41,656 nucleotides of DNA from positions 1 to 41,656 of the forward strand of contig JABRWB010000056.1 in assembly GCA_039961635.1 (NCBI GenBank), written 5' to 3'. Positions 17,443-25,417 of the stretch are shown piece by piece. The stretch is from a bacterium. Its GTDB lineage: Bacteria; 4484-113; JAGGVC01. The stretch's first letter is position 1; each line of letters begins with the position of its first letter. The notes below the pieces were generated by a model. That model worked only from the letters and a program-made list of their open reading frames with translations, was not told the DNA's origin and ran no database searches. The position numbers and the translations under genes were made by a program.

Positions 17443-18241
17443 GCGCGCAGCTTTGGCGTTGGGACGCGTCGCGGCAGCGGTGCTGCGGCGCCACCGCGCG
17501 CCTTTGTCGGTTCTCGCGGGATTGTGGCTCGCGTCGCGAGCGACGCCGCTGTTCGCGCAGGGGCTCCCGCGCGTCGGAATAGACATAGGCACCGCGGAAA
17601 GTCCGGCGGACGTCGTCGGATTGCTTCAGATTCTGCTTCTTTTCACGCTTATTACGCTGGCGCCGTCGCTTCTCGTTATGGTTACGCCGTTCACGCGGAT
17701 AATCGTCGTGCTCTCGCTTCTGCGCAGCGCGCTCGGCACCCAGCACGCCCCGCCGAACCAGGTGCTGATAGGCATAGCGCTGTTCCTTACGCTTTTCATC
17801 ATGGCGCCGGTGAACTACCAGATAAACCAGCGCGCGGTGCAGCCATACCTGAAAGGGACGATCGAATTCGGCGAAGCGGTGAAAGAGGCCGAAGCTCCGT
17901 TGCGAAAGTTCATGCTCGCCCAGACCAGAAGGCGCGACATCGCGCTGTTCGTGCAGATGGCGAAACTTGAAAACGTGGAGAGCATCGAGCAGGTGCCTAC
18001 ATACGTCATTATCCCCGCGTTCATGACCAGCGAGCTTAAAACCGCGTTTCAAATCGGATTCATTATCTTCATCCCGTTCCTCATCATAGACCTGGTGGTG
18101 TCCAGCATCCTCATGAGCATGGGGATGTTGATGCTGCCGCCGGTGTTGATTTCGCTTCCGTTCAAGCTGCTGCTTTTCGTGATGGCGGACGGTTGGAACC
18201 TCATTTTCGCCAGCCTCGCCCGCAGCTTCAACGTGACTTGA
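17429..18241 (+). CDS. fliP: FliP, flagellar export-gate protein
   Basis: 270 residues. A cleavable signal peptide (about 1-44, ending FAQG) is followed by the FliP core: LLLFTLITLAPSLLVMVTPFTRIIVVLSLLR, QVLIGIALFLTLFIMAPV, IIPAFMTSELKTAFQIGF and SMGMLMLPPVLISLPFKLLLF (each shorter than it looks and broken by membrane boundaries). FliP, FliQ and FliR form the export gate through which rod, hook and filament proteins pass. The start overlaps the end of fliO, implying coupled translation. Confidence 0.97.
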   Translation: MTKIRRAALALGRVAAAVLRRHRAPLSVLAGLWLASRATPLFAQGLPRVGIDIGTAESPADVVGLLQILLLFTLITLAPSLLVMVTPFTRIIVVLSLLRSALGTQHAPPNQVLIGIALFLTLFIMAPVNYQINQRAVQPYLKGTIEFGEAVKEAEAPLRKFMLAQTRRRDIALFVQMAKLENVESIEQVPTYVIIPAFMTSELKTAFQIGFIIFIPFLIIDLVVSSILMSMGMLMLPPVLISLPFKLLLFVMADGWNLIFASLARSFNVT

Positions 18242-18250
18242 CGCCGCTTC

Positions 18251-18259
18251 TGGTATAAT
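18251..18259 (+). promoter_or_regulatory. Extended -10 promoter before fliQ
   Basis: TGG-TATAAT lies in the 65-base gap between fliP and fliQ. TTGACG is present but only ten bases upstream, too close to be its -35. An internal promoter for fliQ and the CAP gene is plausible. Confidence 0.4.
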
Positions 18260-18306
18260 GATTCCCGCCGCCGCCGCTTGCCGTTAGAACGCGTACGGGT
18301 GGTTTC

Positions 18307-18573
18307 ATGGGCGACGTTTATCTTGGAATAGGGCAGCGGGCGATTATGATCGCCCTCGAGCTCGCGCTGCCGATTCTTATCGTTGCGCTGGTGGTCGGAT
18401 TCCTGGTCAGCATCTTCCAAGCCGTCACGAGCATCCAGGAGGCGACGCTGACTTTCATCCCCAAGATAATCGCGGTCGCGATTTCGCTGATCTTTTTCGG
18501 GCCGTGGATGGGCTCGACGATTTACGCCTTCGCAGCCGATCTGTTCGGCAACGCGTGGAGATACATCAGATAA
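18307..18573 (+). CDS. fliQ: FliQ, flagellar export-gate protein
   Basis: 88 residues, the standard length, with two membrane helices (about 15-40 and 52-75) and the family motif FQAVTSIQEATLTFIPKI. It joins FliP and FliR in the export gate. In most operons fliR, flhB and flhA follow; here a CAP-domain gene begins 23 bases later, so those genes must lie elsewhere. Confidence 0.97.
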   Translation: MGDVYLGIGQRAIMIALELALPILIVALVVGFLVSIFQAVTSIQEATLTFIPKIIAVAISLIFFGPWMGSTIYAFAADLFGNAWRYIR

Positions 18574-18596
18574 AACAAGGATACAAGTCACATACC

Positions 18597-19583
18597 GTGA
18601 GAATCCACACACTCAACCGCTTCTTGTTTGCGCTCGCGCTGGCCGCGGCGCTGGTCGCGGGAGGCACATTCGCCTCGCCCGCCCAATCCGAGGACTGGAA
18701 ACAGTACGAGGCTACCGAGGAAGAGCTTCGCACAAAATACGGCACGGCCGAAAACCGCATTTCGCTCGACGAAGCGCGCTCGCTGATGCTAAGCCTTGTA
18801 AACTCGGACAGGGCAAAGTACCAGGGTCTTCCTTCCCTTGAGCCGGATCCGCTGGCCGCGCAGGTCGCCCAGCGGCACGCGGAAGAGATGGCGGAGAACC
18901 GGTACCTCGGCCATTACAACCTGCGCGGAATGAAAGCTCCGCAGCGCTACAACGAAGCGAACGGCACCGACATGGTCATCGAAAACGTGTCCTATTGGGA
19001 AGCGGAATACGACGCGTACATCACGCCGCAGGTGGTCGCGGACATAGAGGCGCGCTGGCTCAAAAGCCCCGGCCACTTCGCCGCGATAATGACGCCGGAA
19101 GCGACCCACCTGGGTTTCGGCATCGCGATTTCCAAATACGGGGAAATCACCGTGATAACGGCCGTCCAGCTTTTCGTCGTGGATCTGTCGGATTTTGCAC
19201 CTTTGCCCGGCAGGATAAGGCGCGGCGACACGGTGAACATCGTGGGGCGGCTGCACAAGGGACTGAAGTTTTTTTACGCCGCGGTCGGTTCGGAGCCGCT
19301 TCCGGTGCAGCGCACGGCGGATTACTTGAATCAGCATCTCGCGCCGTACGACACTCCGGAGCCGTTCGCGGGTTATCTTGACCAGCTTTCGGAGGGGAGG
19401 CGGAAGCTTAACGGGCTGAAAACCTACTTCACGTTCGTGGAAGGCGAAAACGGCTCGGTAAGCGGCCAGGTTACGCTGGACGACGGCTCCGGCAAGCCCA
19501 AGCTGTATTACATTTACCTGTTCGCGAAGCGCGAGGACGGCCAGGTAATATTGGTGATGCAGCAGACGTGCGAAGCGGTCTAG
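18597..19583 (+). CDS. Secreted CAP/SCP-domain protein
   Basis: 328 residues from a GTG at 18597, chosen because it opens directly into a signal peptide (RIHTLNRFLFALALAAALVA, cleavage near FASPAQS). The CAP domain spans about 55-190. It has the expected histidines and glutamates: QRHAEEMAENRYLGHYNLRG, then IENVSY, then WLKSPGHFAAIM and HLGFGIA. The C-terminal 140 residues form a second domain I do not recognise. CAP proteins are extracytoplasmic and mostly of unknown biochemical role in bacteria. The gene follows fliQ by 23 bases and ends one base from the convergent nuoM stop. Confidence 0.88.
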   Translation: MRIHTLNRFLFALALAAALVAGGTFASPAQSEDWKQYEATEEELRTKYGTAENRISLDEARSLMLSLVNSDRAKYQGLPSLEPDPLAAQVAQRHAEEMAENRYLGHYNLRGMKAPQRYNEANGTDMVIENVSYWEAEYDAYITPQVVADIEARWLKSPGHFAAIMTPEATHLGFGIAISKYGEITVITAVQLFVVDLSDFAPLPGRIRRGDTVNIVGRLHKGLKFFYAAVGSEPLPVQRTADYLNQHLAPYDTPEPFAGYLDQLSEGRRKLNGLKTYFTFVEGENGSVSGQVTLDDGSGKPKLYYIYLFAKREDGQVILVMQQTCEAV

Positions 19584-19584
19584 G

Positions 19585-21144
19585 TTAGGCGGCAAGCCGA
19601 GCGCTTATCACCGCGGAAAACTGGCTGAACAAGTTCATGAGAGGCGCGGGATAAACTCCAAGCGCAACCATCAGCACGCCCGCCGGGGCGAGGCTCCACC
19701 ATTCGCGTACGGACATGTCCGAAATCTTGTCCCACCTGGCGTTGGCTTTGCCCAGGAACACGCGCTCGATCATCCACAGCAGGTATCCCGCGGTCAGTAT
19801 CATTCCGATCGCCGCGATTACGGCCATCCACCTGAAGAAGACTATTCCGTTCACGCCGCCGAATACGATCAGGTTTTCCCACACTTCGGGCGCCATGAAC
19901 GTGCCCTTGAGAATCAGGAATTCCCCCCAGAATCCGACCAGTCCGGGGAGTCCTAGCGACGTGAACGCCGCGAGGCTCATCATGCCCGTGTATTGCGGCA
20001 TCTGGTTGTACAAGCCTCCGAAGTCCGCGATGAGCCGCGTGTGCGCCCGGTCGTATATCACGCCGACAAGAAGGAACAGCGCGCCGGTGGACAGGCCGTG
20101 CGCGCACATCTGGAGGATCGCGCCGTTTATTCCGTCCGCGCCCAGCGTCGCGATTCCTAGCGTCATGTATCCCATGTGAGAAACCGAGCTGTACGCGATC
20201 AGCTTTTTCAAGTCCGCCTGCGCCATCGCGACGAGAGCGCCGTAGATGATCGCGATGATGCTGATGAACGCTATCACCGGGCCGAGGTTCTTGGCGATGT
20301 CCGGGAAAGTAGGATACGCGATCCGCAGGAATCCGTACGTTCCCATTTTCAGAAGGACGCCCGCGAGGATGACGCTTATCGCGGTCGGAGCTTCGACATG
20401 CGCGTCCGGAAGCCACGTGTGGAACGGGAACATCGGAACCTTGATCGCGAATCCCAGGAGCAGCCCGATGAAAAGCAAAGTTCTGGGCAGCTCGGTCAGG
20501 TAGAGCAGTCCCACCGAGTTGGCGATTTCGTCAATTTTCCAACTGCCCGCGCCCGCCCATATGAACATCCCGATTATGCAGATGAGCATGAACACGCTGC
20601 CGAAAAGCGTGTACAGAAAGAACTTGATCGCGGCGTATTCCTTTCGCGGCCCGCCCCATATCGCGATGAGGAAGTACATCGGGACGAGCATGATTTCCCA
20701 GAAAATGTAAAAAAGGAAGTAATCGAGGGCGACGAATACGCCAAGCATCGCGAAAACGAGAATGAAGTAAAGGACAAAATATTCCTTCTCGCGGAACGTG
20801 ATCGAGAAGCTGCCGATCATCGCCAGCAGGCAGATGAACGAGGTGAGCAGAAACAGCGGCATCGAAAGCCCGTCGATCCCGATGTAATAGTGGACGCGCA
20901 TGAGCGGTATCCACTCCACGTCGAACTGCCAGTTCATCAGGTCGGGGCTGAAGTTGCGCAGCACCTGGAGCGAAAGGAGAAACGTGAGTATGGAAACGAC
21001 AAGCGAGAATCCCTTGATCACGCGCGGCTTTTCCTTGGGGAAGAAAAGCAGCGCGATCGCGCCGAACAGCGGCAGGAACACCGTCTGGTTCAGCGGATTT
21101 ATGAAAAACAAATACAAAGCGTCAAAGAAGCCGCCTGTTTCCAT
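19585..21144 (-). CDS. nuoM: NuoM, complex I proton-pumping membrane subunit
   Basis: 519 residues from the ATG at 21144 (METGGFFDALYLF), with GGGAG about nine bases upstream and only five bases after nuoL. It is an antiporter-like subunit of about 14 helices. The helix-5 glutamate lies in WEIMLVPMYFLIA, the central lysine in GFAIKVPMFPFHTWLPDAH, and a further lysine pair in AQADLKKLIAYSSVSHMG. It is the last gene of the operon; nuoN does not follow, and the stop faces the CAP gene stop one base away. Confidence 0.97.
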   Translation of the reverse strand: METGGFFDALYLFFINPLNQTVFLPLFGAIALLFFPKEKPRVIKGFSLVVSILTFLLSLQVLRNFSPDLMNWQFDVEWIPLMRVHYYIGIDGLSMPLFLLTSFICLLAMIGSFSITFREKEYFVLYFILVFAMLGVFVALDYFLFYIFWEIMLVPMYFLIAIWGGPRKEYAAIKFFLYTLFGSVFMLICIIGMFIWAGAGSWKIDEIANSVGLLYLTELPRTLLFIGLLLGFAIKVPMFPFHTWLPDAHVEAPTAISVILAGVLLKMGTYGFLRIAYPTFPDIAKNLGPVIAFISIIAIIYGALVAMAQADLKKLIAYSSVSHMGYMTLGIATLGADGINGAILQMCAHGLSTGALFLLVGVIYDRAHTRLIADFGGLYNQMPQYTGMMSLAAFTSLGLPGLVGFWGEFLILKGTFMAPEVWENLIVFGGVNGIVFFRWMAVIAAIGMILTAGYLLWMIERVFLGKANARWDKISDMSVREWWSLAPAGVLMVALGVYPAPLMNLFSQFSAVISARLAA

Positions 21145-21149
21145 TTGCG

Positions 21150-23396
21150 CTAACTCCCTATAGGCGTCATATCGGGCCACACACGGATGTCGAATCCGTA
21201 GCCGATCATGGTGATCACCAAAAGAACAACGATTCCGGCAAGAATAACGAACAGGTAGGTCGCGACGAATCCGCTTTGGACCCGCCTGATTATCCAGTTG
21301 ACCGCAAGCCACATGTACGCAACCGCGTTGACTAGCCCGTCAACCACAACTCTGTCGAACCAGCCGGACAGTATCGAGAACCACCTCGTCAGAGTCGCGG
21401 CGCCGTTGACCGCGAAATCTATGACGTACTGGTCGAAGATGAAAAACGACTTGGCGAGCGACCAGCCCGGCGCGCCGACCCTCCGCACCACGAGCGGCGA
21501 AAGCATCCCGACATAAAAATCGTCGAGGTAATACTTGTTTAGAAGCAAAGTTTTAAGCCAGCCGAATCTCGCCGAAAGCGGCGCGAACGCCTTCGACCTG
21601 CGGACGAAGACCGCCCAGCCGATGCCGAATCCCGCGAACGCCATCAATGTCGAGATTCCGAGCACCGGAAGGTTGTATTCAGGCAGATGCGGATGCGCGA
21701 AAAGCCCGTCCTGCACGAATCCCTGGTACCACGGATTGAGCTTGGGAATCCCCGCGAATCCGAAAAACGCGCCCAGCGTGCCCAGCACCATCAGCGGGAT
21801 GGTCATGTTGAGAGGGCTTTCCTTGGGCAGCGCGCCGTGCGGCGCGTGGTGCTCGTCGTGCGCGTGCTCGTCCTTCGGCGCTTCGTCCCCGCGGTATTTG
21901 TCGCCGAGGAACGTCATCGCGACCAGACGCGTCATATAGAACGCGGTCAGGAACGCCGCGGCCGCGCCGAATACGAACAGCAGCCAGTAAAGCGGTGAGC
22001 GGCCGGACGCCGCCGCGTCCCACACGCTGGCGAGTATCTCGTCCTTGCTCCAGAATCCGGAAAACGGAGGAAGCCCCATAAGCGCGACCGTCGCCAAGGC
22101 GAACGTGACAAACGTGATGGGCATGTATTTGCGGACATTGCCCATGTAGCGCATGTCCTGCTGGTGGTGGCAGCCGATAATCACGCTGCCCGAGCCGAGG
22201 AAGAGGCAAGCCTTGAAGAACGCGTGCGTGATGAGGTGGAACATCGCGCCCACCCATCCCAGCGCGCCGAGGCCGAGAACCATGTATCCGAGCTGCGAAA
22301 TCGTCGAATACGCAAGGACTTTTTTGATGTCGTTCATCACGGTGCCGAGGAGCGCCGCGATGAGCGCGGTGAATCCGCCGATGAACGCGACTATCAAAAG
22401 CGTCGTGTTTGACGCTTGCACAATCGGGTAAACGCGGCCGAGGAGATAAACGCCGGCGGACACCATCGTGGCCGCGTGGATCATCGCGGAGACGGGCGTC
22501 GGGCCTTCCATGGCGTCCGGAAGCCAAACATGCAGCGGGAACTGCGCGCTCTTGCCGACCGTGCCCATGAACAATCCCAGTCCGGCGAGCGTGACCCAGG
22601 TTTTGACAGAGCCTTCCGCCGCGGCGCCAATCGGGAAAGCCGCCCAGATGCGGTCGAAGTCGAAGCTTCCCACGAGGACGAACGTAAGGACGATGCCGAG
22701 GAAGAATCCGACGTCGCCGATGCGCGTCGTGATGAACGCTTTTTTGCAGGCGGCCATCGCGGTTTCCTTTTCGTACCAGAAGCCGATCAGCAGGTAGCTG
22801 CACAGCCCCATCAACTCCCAGAACACGTAAAGGAACAAGAGCCCGCCCGCCATGACCAGCCCCATCATGGACGCCGTGAAAAGACAGATGAACGCGTGAA
22901 AACGCGGGAAGCGCTTGTCGCCGCGCATGTATCCGACGGAATACAGATGTATAAGGAAGCACGTGAGCGACGCCATGAAAAGCACCATCGCCGCGATCCG
23001 GTCGAGCCGGATGTTGTAGCGGATGGCGGTTACCTGCTGGTGGAAGTCGGGATGCAGGTCGAGCGCATGTTCCCCGCCTGCGCCGCCGTGCGAATCAGCG
23101 GCGTGTTCCGGCGACAGCACCGCGCTTTTGATCGCGCGCGCGAACGAAGAATCGGAAATGCCGGACACGCTGGGCAGGTTGAAAAGCTCGATGCTTTCTT
23201 CGTAGATATAGCCGGCCGGCTTGCCCATCATCGCGACGAACGCCATTATTCCGAAGAACGCGGAAATCGCGGTGACGAGCGCGGATAGATTCCCGCTCCA
23301 GCGGTCCTTCAGCACCTTCGAAAAAAACGTGATGAGGACGAACCCCGCGAACGGGAACAGCGGAATGAAAATCGCCTTTTCCAGGAAGAAATCCAT
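21150..23396 (-). CDS. nuoL: NuoL, complex I distal proton-pumping subunit
   Basis: 748 residues, longer than the usual 610-650. Key elements are present: WELMGLCSYLLIGFWY, GTVGKSAQFPLHVWLPDAM, HAATMVSAGVYLLGR and DIKKVLAYSTISQLGYM. Extra length lies in a soluble loop before helix 3 (about 60-115, including His-rich SPEHAADSHGGAGGEH) and in an Asp/His-rich loop near 500 (DEHAHDEHHAPHG). The C-terminal lateral-helix region is kept. GGGAG lies six bases before the ATG, 11 bases after nuoK. Confidence 0.96.
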   Translation of the reverse strand: MDFFLEKAIFIPLFPFAGFVLITFFSKVLKDRWSGNLSALVTAISAFFGIMAFVAMMGKPAGYIYEESIELFNLPSVSGISDSSFARAIKSAVLSPEHAADSHGGAGGEHALDLHPDFHQQVTAIRYNIRLDRIAAMVLFMASLTCFLIHLYSVGYMRGDKRFPRFHAFICLFTASMMGLVMAGGLLFLYVFWELMGLCSYLLIGFWYEKETAMAACKKAFITTRIGDVGFFLGIVLTFVLVGSFDFDRIWAAFPIGAAAEGSVKTWVTLAGLGLFMGTVGKSAQFPLHVWLPDAMEGPTPVSAMIHAATMVSAGVYLLGRVYPIVQASNTTLLIVAFIGGFTALIAALLGTVMNDIKKVLAYSTISQLGYMVLGLGALGWVGAMFHLITHAFFKACLFLGSGSVIIGCHHQQDMRYMGNVRKYMPITFVTFALATVALMGLPPFSGFWSKDEILASVWDAAASGRSPLYWLLFVFGAAAAFLTAFYMTRLVAMTFLGDKYRGDEAPKDEHAHDEHHAPHGALPKESPLNMTIPLMVLGTLGAFFGFAGIPKLNPWYQGFVQDGLFAHPHLPEYNLPVLGISTLMAFAGFGIGWAVFVRRSKAFAPLSARFGWLKTLLLNKYYLDDFYVGMLSPLVVRRVGAPGWSLAKSFFIFDQYVIDFAVNGAATLTRWFSILSGWFDRVVVDGLVNAVAYMWLAVNWIIRRVQSGFVATYLFVILAGIVVLLVITMIGYGFDIRVWPDMTPIGS

Positions 23397-23407
23397 CTAC
23401 CGCTCCC

Positions 23408-23845
23408 TTACCACCTCATCAGGTCTGCGTCTTCGACCATGACCGATTGCCTTATCCTGTAAAACGCCACGATGATCGCCAGCCCGATAGCGGCCTCCGC
23501 GGCCGCGATGATGATTACGAAAATAGCGAAAATCTGCCCGACGGGACTCCATACATCCTCGATGCTGGTGAACGCCGCGCGGGTTTGCTTGAGCCCCCAG
23601 ATGTTGTTGAAAGCGACGAAGTTGATGTTGACCGCGTTGAGCATCAGCTCAAGGCTCATCAGTACGCTGATCGCGTTGCGCCTGACGATTACGCCGAAGA
23701 ATCCGATAGCGAATATCGCCGCCGCGACCAAAAGGTAATGGTGGATCGAAACCGTGGAAAAAACGTACCACGCGTTCTGCAGCGCGTTCTCCGACGTCAT
23801 CGCCGCATCCCAGTTGCGCAGTACGAAAAGCTGATCAGGGCTCAT
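23408..23845 (-). CDS. nuoK: NuoK, complex I membrane subunit, extended
   Basis: 145 residues against about 100 typical. The start at 23845 (MSPDQLFVLRNW) follows GGGAG by five to six bases and overlaps the end of nuoJ. The conserved core begins near residue 34 (HHYLLVAAAIFAIGFFGVI then RRNAISVLMSLELMLNAVN) with the helix-2 glutamate and ends with the AAAEAAIGLAIIVAF helix. The extras are an N-terminal 33 residues and a longer loop between helices 2 and 3 (WGLKQTRAAFTSIEDVW). NuoK links the quinone site to the antiporter subunits. Confidence 0.95.
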   Translation of the reverse strand: MSPDQLFVLRNWDAAMTSENALQNAWYVFSTVSIHHYLLVAAAIFAIGFFGVIVRRNAISVLMSLELMLNAVNINFVAFNNIWGLKQTRAAFTSIEDVWSPVGQIFAIFVIIIAAAEAAIGLAIIVAFYRIRQSVMVEDADLMRW

Positions 23846-24386
23846 GTTTGCTCCCTTCCGGTTTTGCAAGGACTATGCTTCCTATAAGCGCCATCAAAAG
23901 AAGCACGGACGCGATTTCGAACGGCAAAGAATAGGTGGACATAAGCGACCAGCCGACAACCGTCGTGTTGTCGAGCTTCTCCGGAACCTGCGCGAACCAA
24001 GCGGGGATGAACGGAATCATTCCGATTTCCACGAACGAGGTCATTCCCGAAACGAACGCGGTCACTCCGAACAGGATCGCGGACGCGATGGCGCCCGGTA
24101 TCAGGTACGCGTTCGTCTGCACGATGTTGCGCCGCATTATCTTTTGCGACAAAAGGATCGCGAAGATGATGAGCACCATGATCGCGCCGACGTAGATGAC
24201 CACCTGGACCATCGCGAGGAATTCGGCGTTCAGCAGAACGAAGTATCCCGCAATCGCGAACAGGCACACGATCATGGAAAGCGCGCTGTGGAAGATGTTG
24301 CGAAGAAGGACCACGCCGAGCGCGCCCAGCACCGCGAACACGGTGAAAAGCGCAAAGTAAACCGTGACCAGGTTGCTTACCGTCAC
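23835..24386 (-). CDS. nuoJ: NuoJ, complex I membrane subunit
   Basis: 183 residues with about five helices and the NuoJ pattern ALSMIVCLFAIAGYFVLLNAEF then VQVVIYVGAIMVLIIFAIL. It starts with a GTG that overlaps the nuoI stop, and its own end overlaps nuoK by 11 bases, so the run is translationally coupled. NuoJ contributes to the hydrophilic axis between the quinone cavity and the pumping subunits. Confidence 0.95.
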   Translation of the reverse strand: MTVSNLVTVYFALFTVFAVLGALGVVLLRNIFHSALSMIVCLFAIAGYFVLLNAEFLAMVQVVIYVGAIMVLIIFAILLSQKIMRRNIVQTNAYLIPGAIASAILFGVTAFVSGMTSFVEIGMIPFIPAWFAQVPEKLDNTTVVGWSLMSTYSLPFEIASVLLLMALIGSIVLAKPEGSKHEP

Positions 24387-25417
24387 TTGGCCTCCCCCGC
24401 GGCTTCCTTCAGCCGTTTGGTGTTTTCGTAATATTCGCCGAGTATGTCAAGGACGAGGTCGTTGCGCGTGAAGCTTGAATATGCGTATTCGGTTGAATGC
24501 CTTATCGCGCCCGTCGGGCAAACGTCTTCGCACAGCCCGCAGAAGCTGCACCGCGAGTTGTCCAGGATGAAACCGGTAAGCACAAGCTTTTTGGTTTCGG
24601 GATTGCGGACGCTTTCGATCGCGATCAGACGGTCGGGGCAGATCTTCTCGCAGGCCTTGCACGCGATGCAAAGGTGCTCGCCCTTCTCGTCGAACGCAAG
24701 CATGTGCCGGCCGCGGAAAATGGGCGAGAGGTCGGGTTTTTCTTCCGGGTATTGCTCGGTTATCGGCCTGCGCCCGAAGTGGACGAGCGTCACTTTCATT
24801 CCCAGCAGAATCGAGACGAGCATCTCGTGCCACAAAGCGACGTTGCGCGCGAACCTGGTCAGCACCCATGAAAAAGACTCGTATCCCAGCGCGAGCACAA
24901 GGAGGAAAATCGCGAGGTACAGCGCGATCACGCCGAGGTTGATCTCCTCCATTCCCAGCCAGTCCGTTTTTCCCACAATCGAAAAGTTGCTCATCCTCTC
25001 CAGGATGATATTGAACGGATCGATCAAAACGTAACTGACCGCGGACAGCCCGAGAAACCAGAACCAGCGCGCCGCCCTGGGATTGGCGCGCCCCCATTCG
25101 GTCCACGACGTGAAAACGCCCGCCAGAAACCAGTAAAGCGCAAGTAAGGCGGCGGTGAAAATCAACAGAGGAGGCAGAAACAAGGCGAACAGCCCGAACG
25201 TTATCTCGTCGACGTCCAGCGCCTGTCCGTAGAAAACCGCCATCGACGCGTACAGACACCAGAAGAACCCGAATATGACAGCGATCGCGACAACGAGGCC
25301 GCGCGTTGTCGGCAGCACGTTCTCGTGGCGCTCGGACGGATCGAGCCTGTCGAGCACTTCCTCGACTATGCCAACCTTGTGCTTTTCCGGCCGCATTTCG
25401 CGTTCGATGTCAGACAT
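24383..25417 (-). CDS. nuoI: NuoI, complex I 2x[4Fe-4S] subunit with N-terminal membrane domain
   Basis: 344 residues from the ATG at 25417, which overlaps the nuoH stop; GGAGGT lies 13 bases upstream, and an in-frame GTG 15 bases earlier is an alternative. The C-terminal 145 residues are a normal NuoI with two [4Fe-4S] motifs: C250-C253-C256-C260 (CIACKACEKICP) and C290-C293-C296-C300 (CSFCGLCEDVCP). These carry electrons toward NuoB. The N-terminal ~200 residues are unusual: about four hydrophobic helices near 41-63, 74-103, 116-138 and 160-180. Ordinary NuoI is peripheral and about 130-180 residues. The function of the extension is unknown; membrane anchoring or a new subunit contact are inferences. 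Confidence 0.93.
   Translation of the reverse strand: MSDIEREMRPEKHKVGIVEEVLDRLDPSERHENVLPTTRGLVVAIAVIFGFFWCLYASMAVFYGQALDVDEITFGLFALFLPPLLIFTAALLALYWFLAGVFTSWTEWGRANPRAARWFWFLGLSAVSYVLIDPFNIILERMSNFSIVGKTDWLGMEEINLGVIALYLAIFLLVLALGYESFSWVLTRFARNVALWHEMLVSILLGMKVTLVHFGRRPITEQYPEEKPDLSPIFRGRHMLAFDEKGEHLCIACKACEKICPDRLIAIESVRNPETKKLVLTGFILDNSRCSFCGLCEDVCPTGAIRHSTEYAYSSFTRNDLVLDILGEYYENTKRLKEAAGEAK

Noticed and set aside
5580-18306. Sigma-54 promoters for flagellar genes
   Set aside because: Scanning the gaps by eye found no GG-N10-GC element in a TGGCAC-N5-TTGC context.
21679-22962. 427-codon alternative frame inside nuoL
   Set aside because: It is a frame-shifted shadow of NuoL, rich in Arg/His/Pro with no recognisable domain.
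19585-23396. NuoN hidden inside nuoM or nuoL
   Set aside because: Each frame encodes one complete antiporter-like subunit with a single set of key residues; there is no room for a third.
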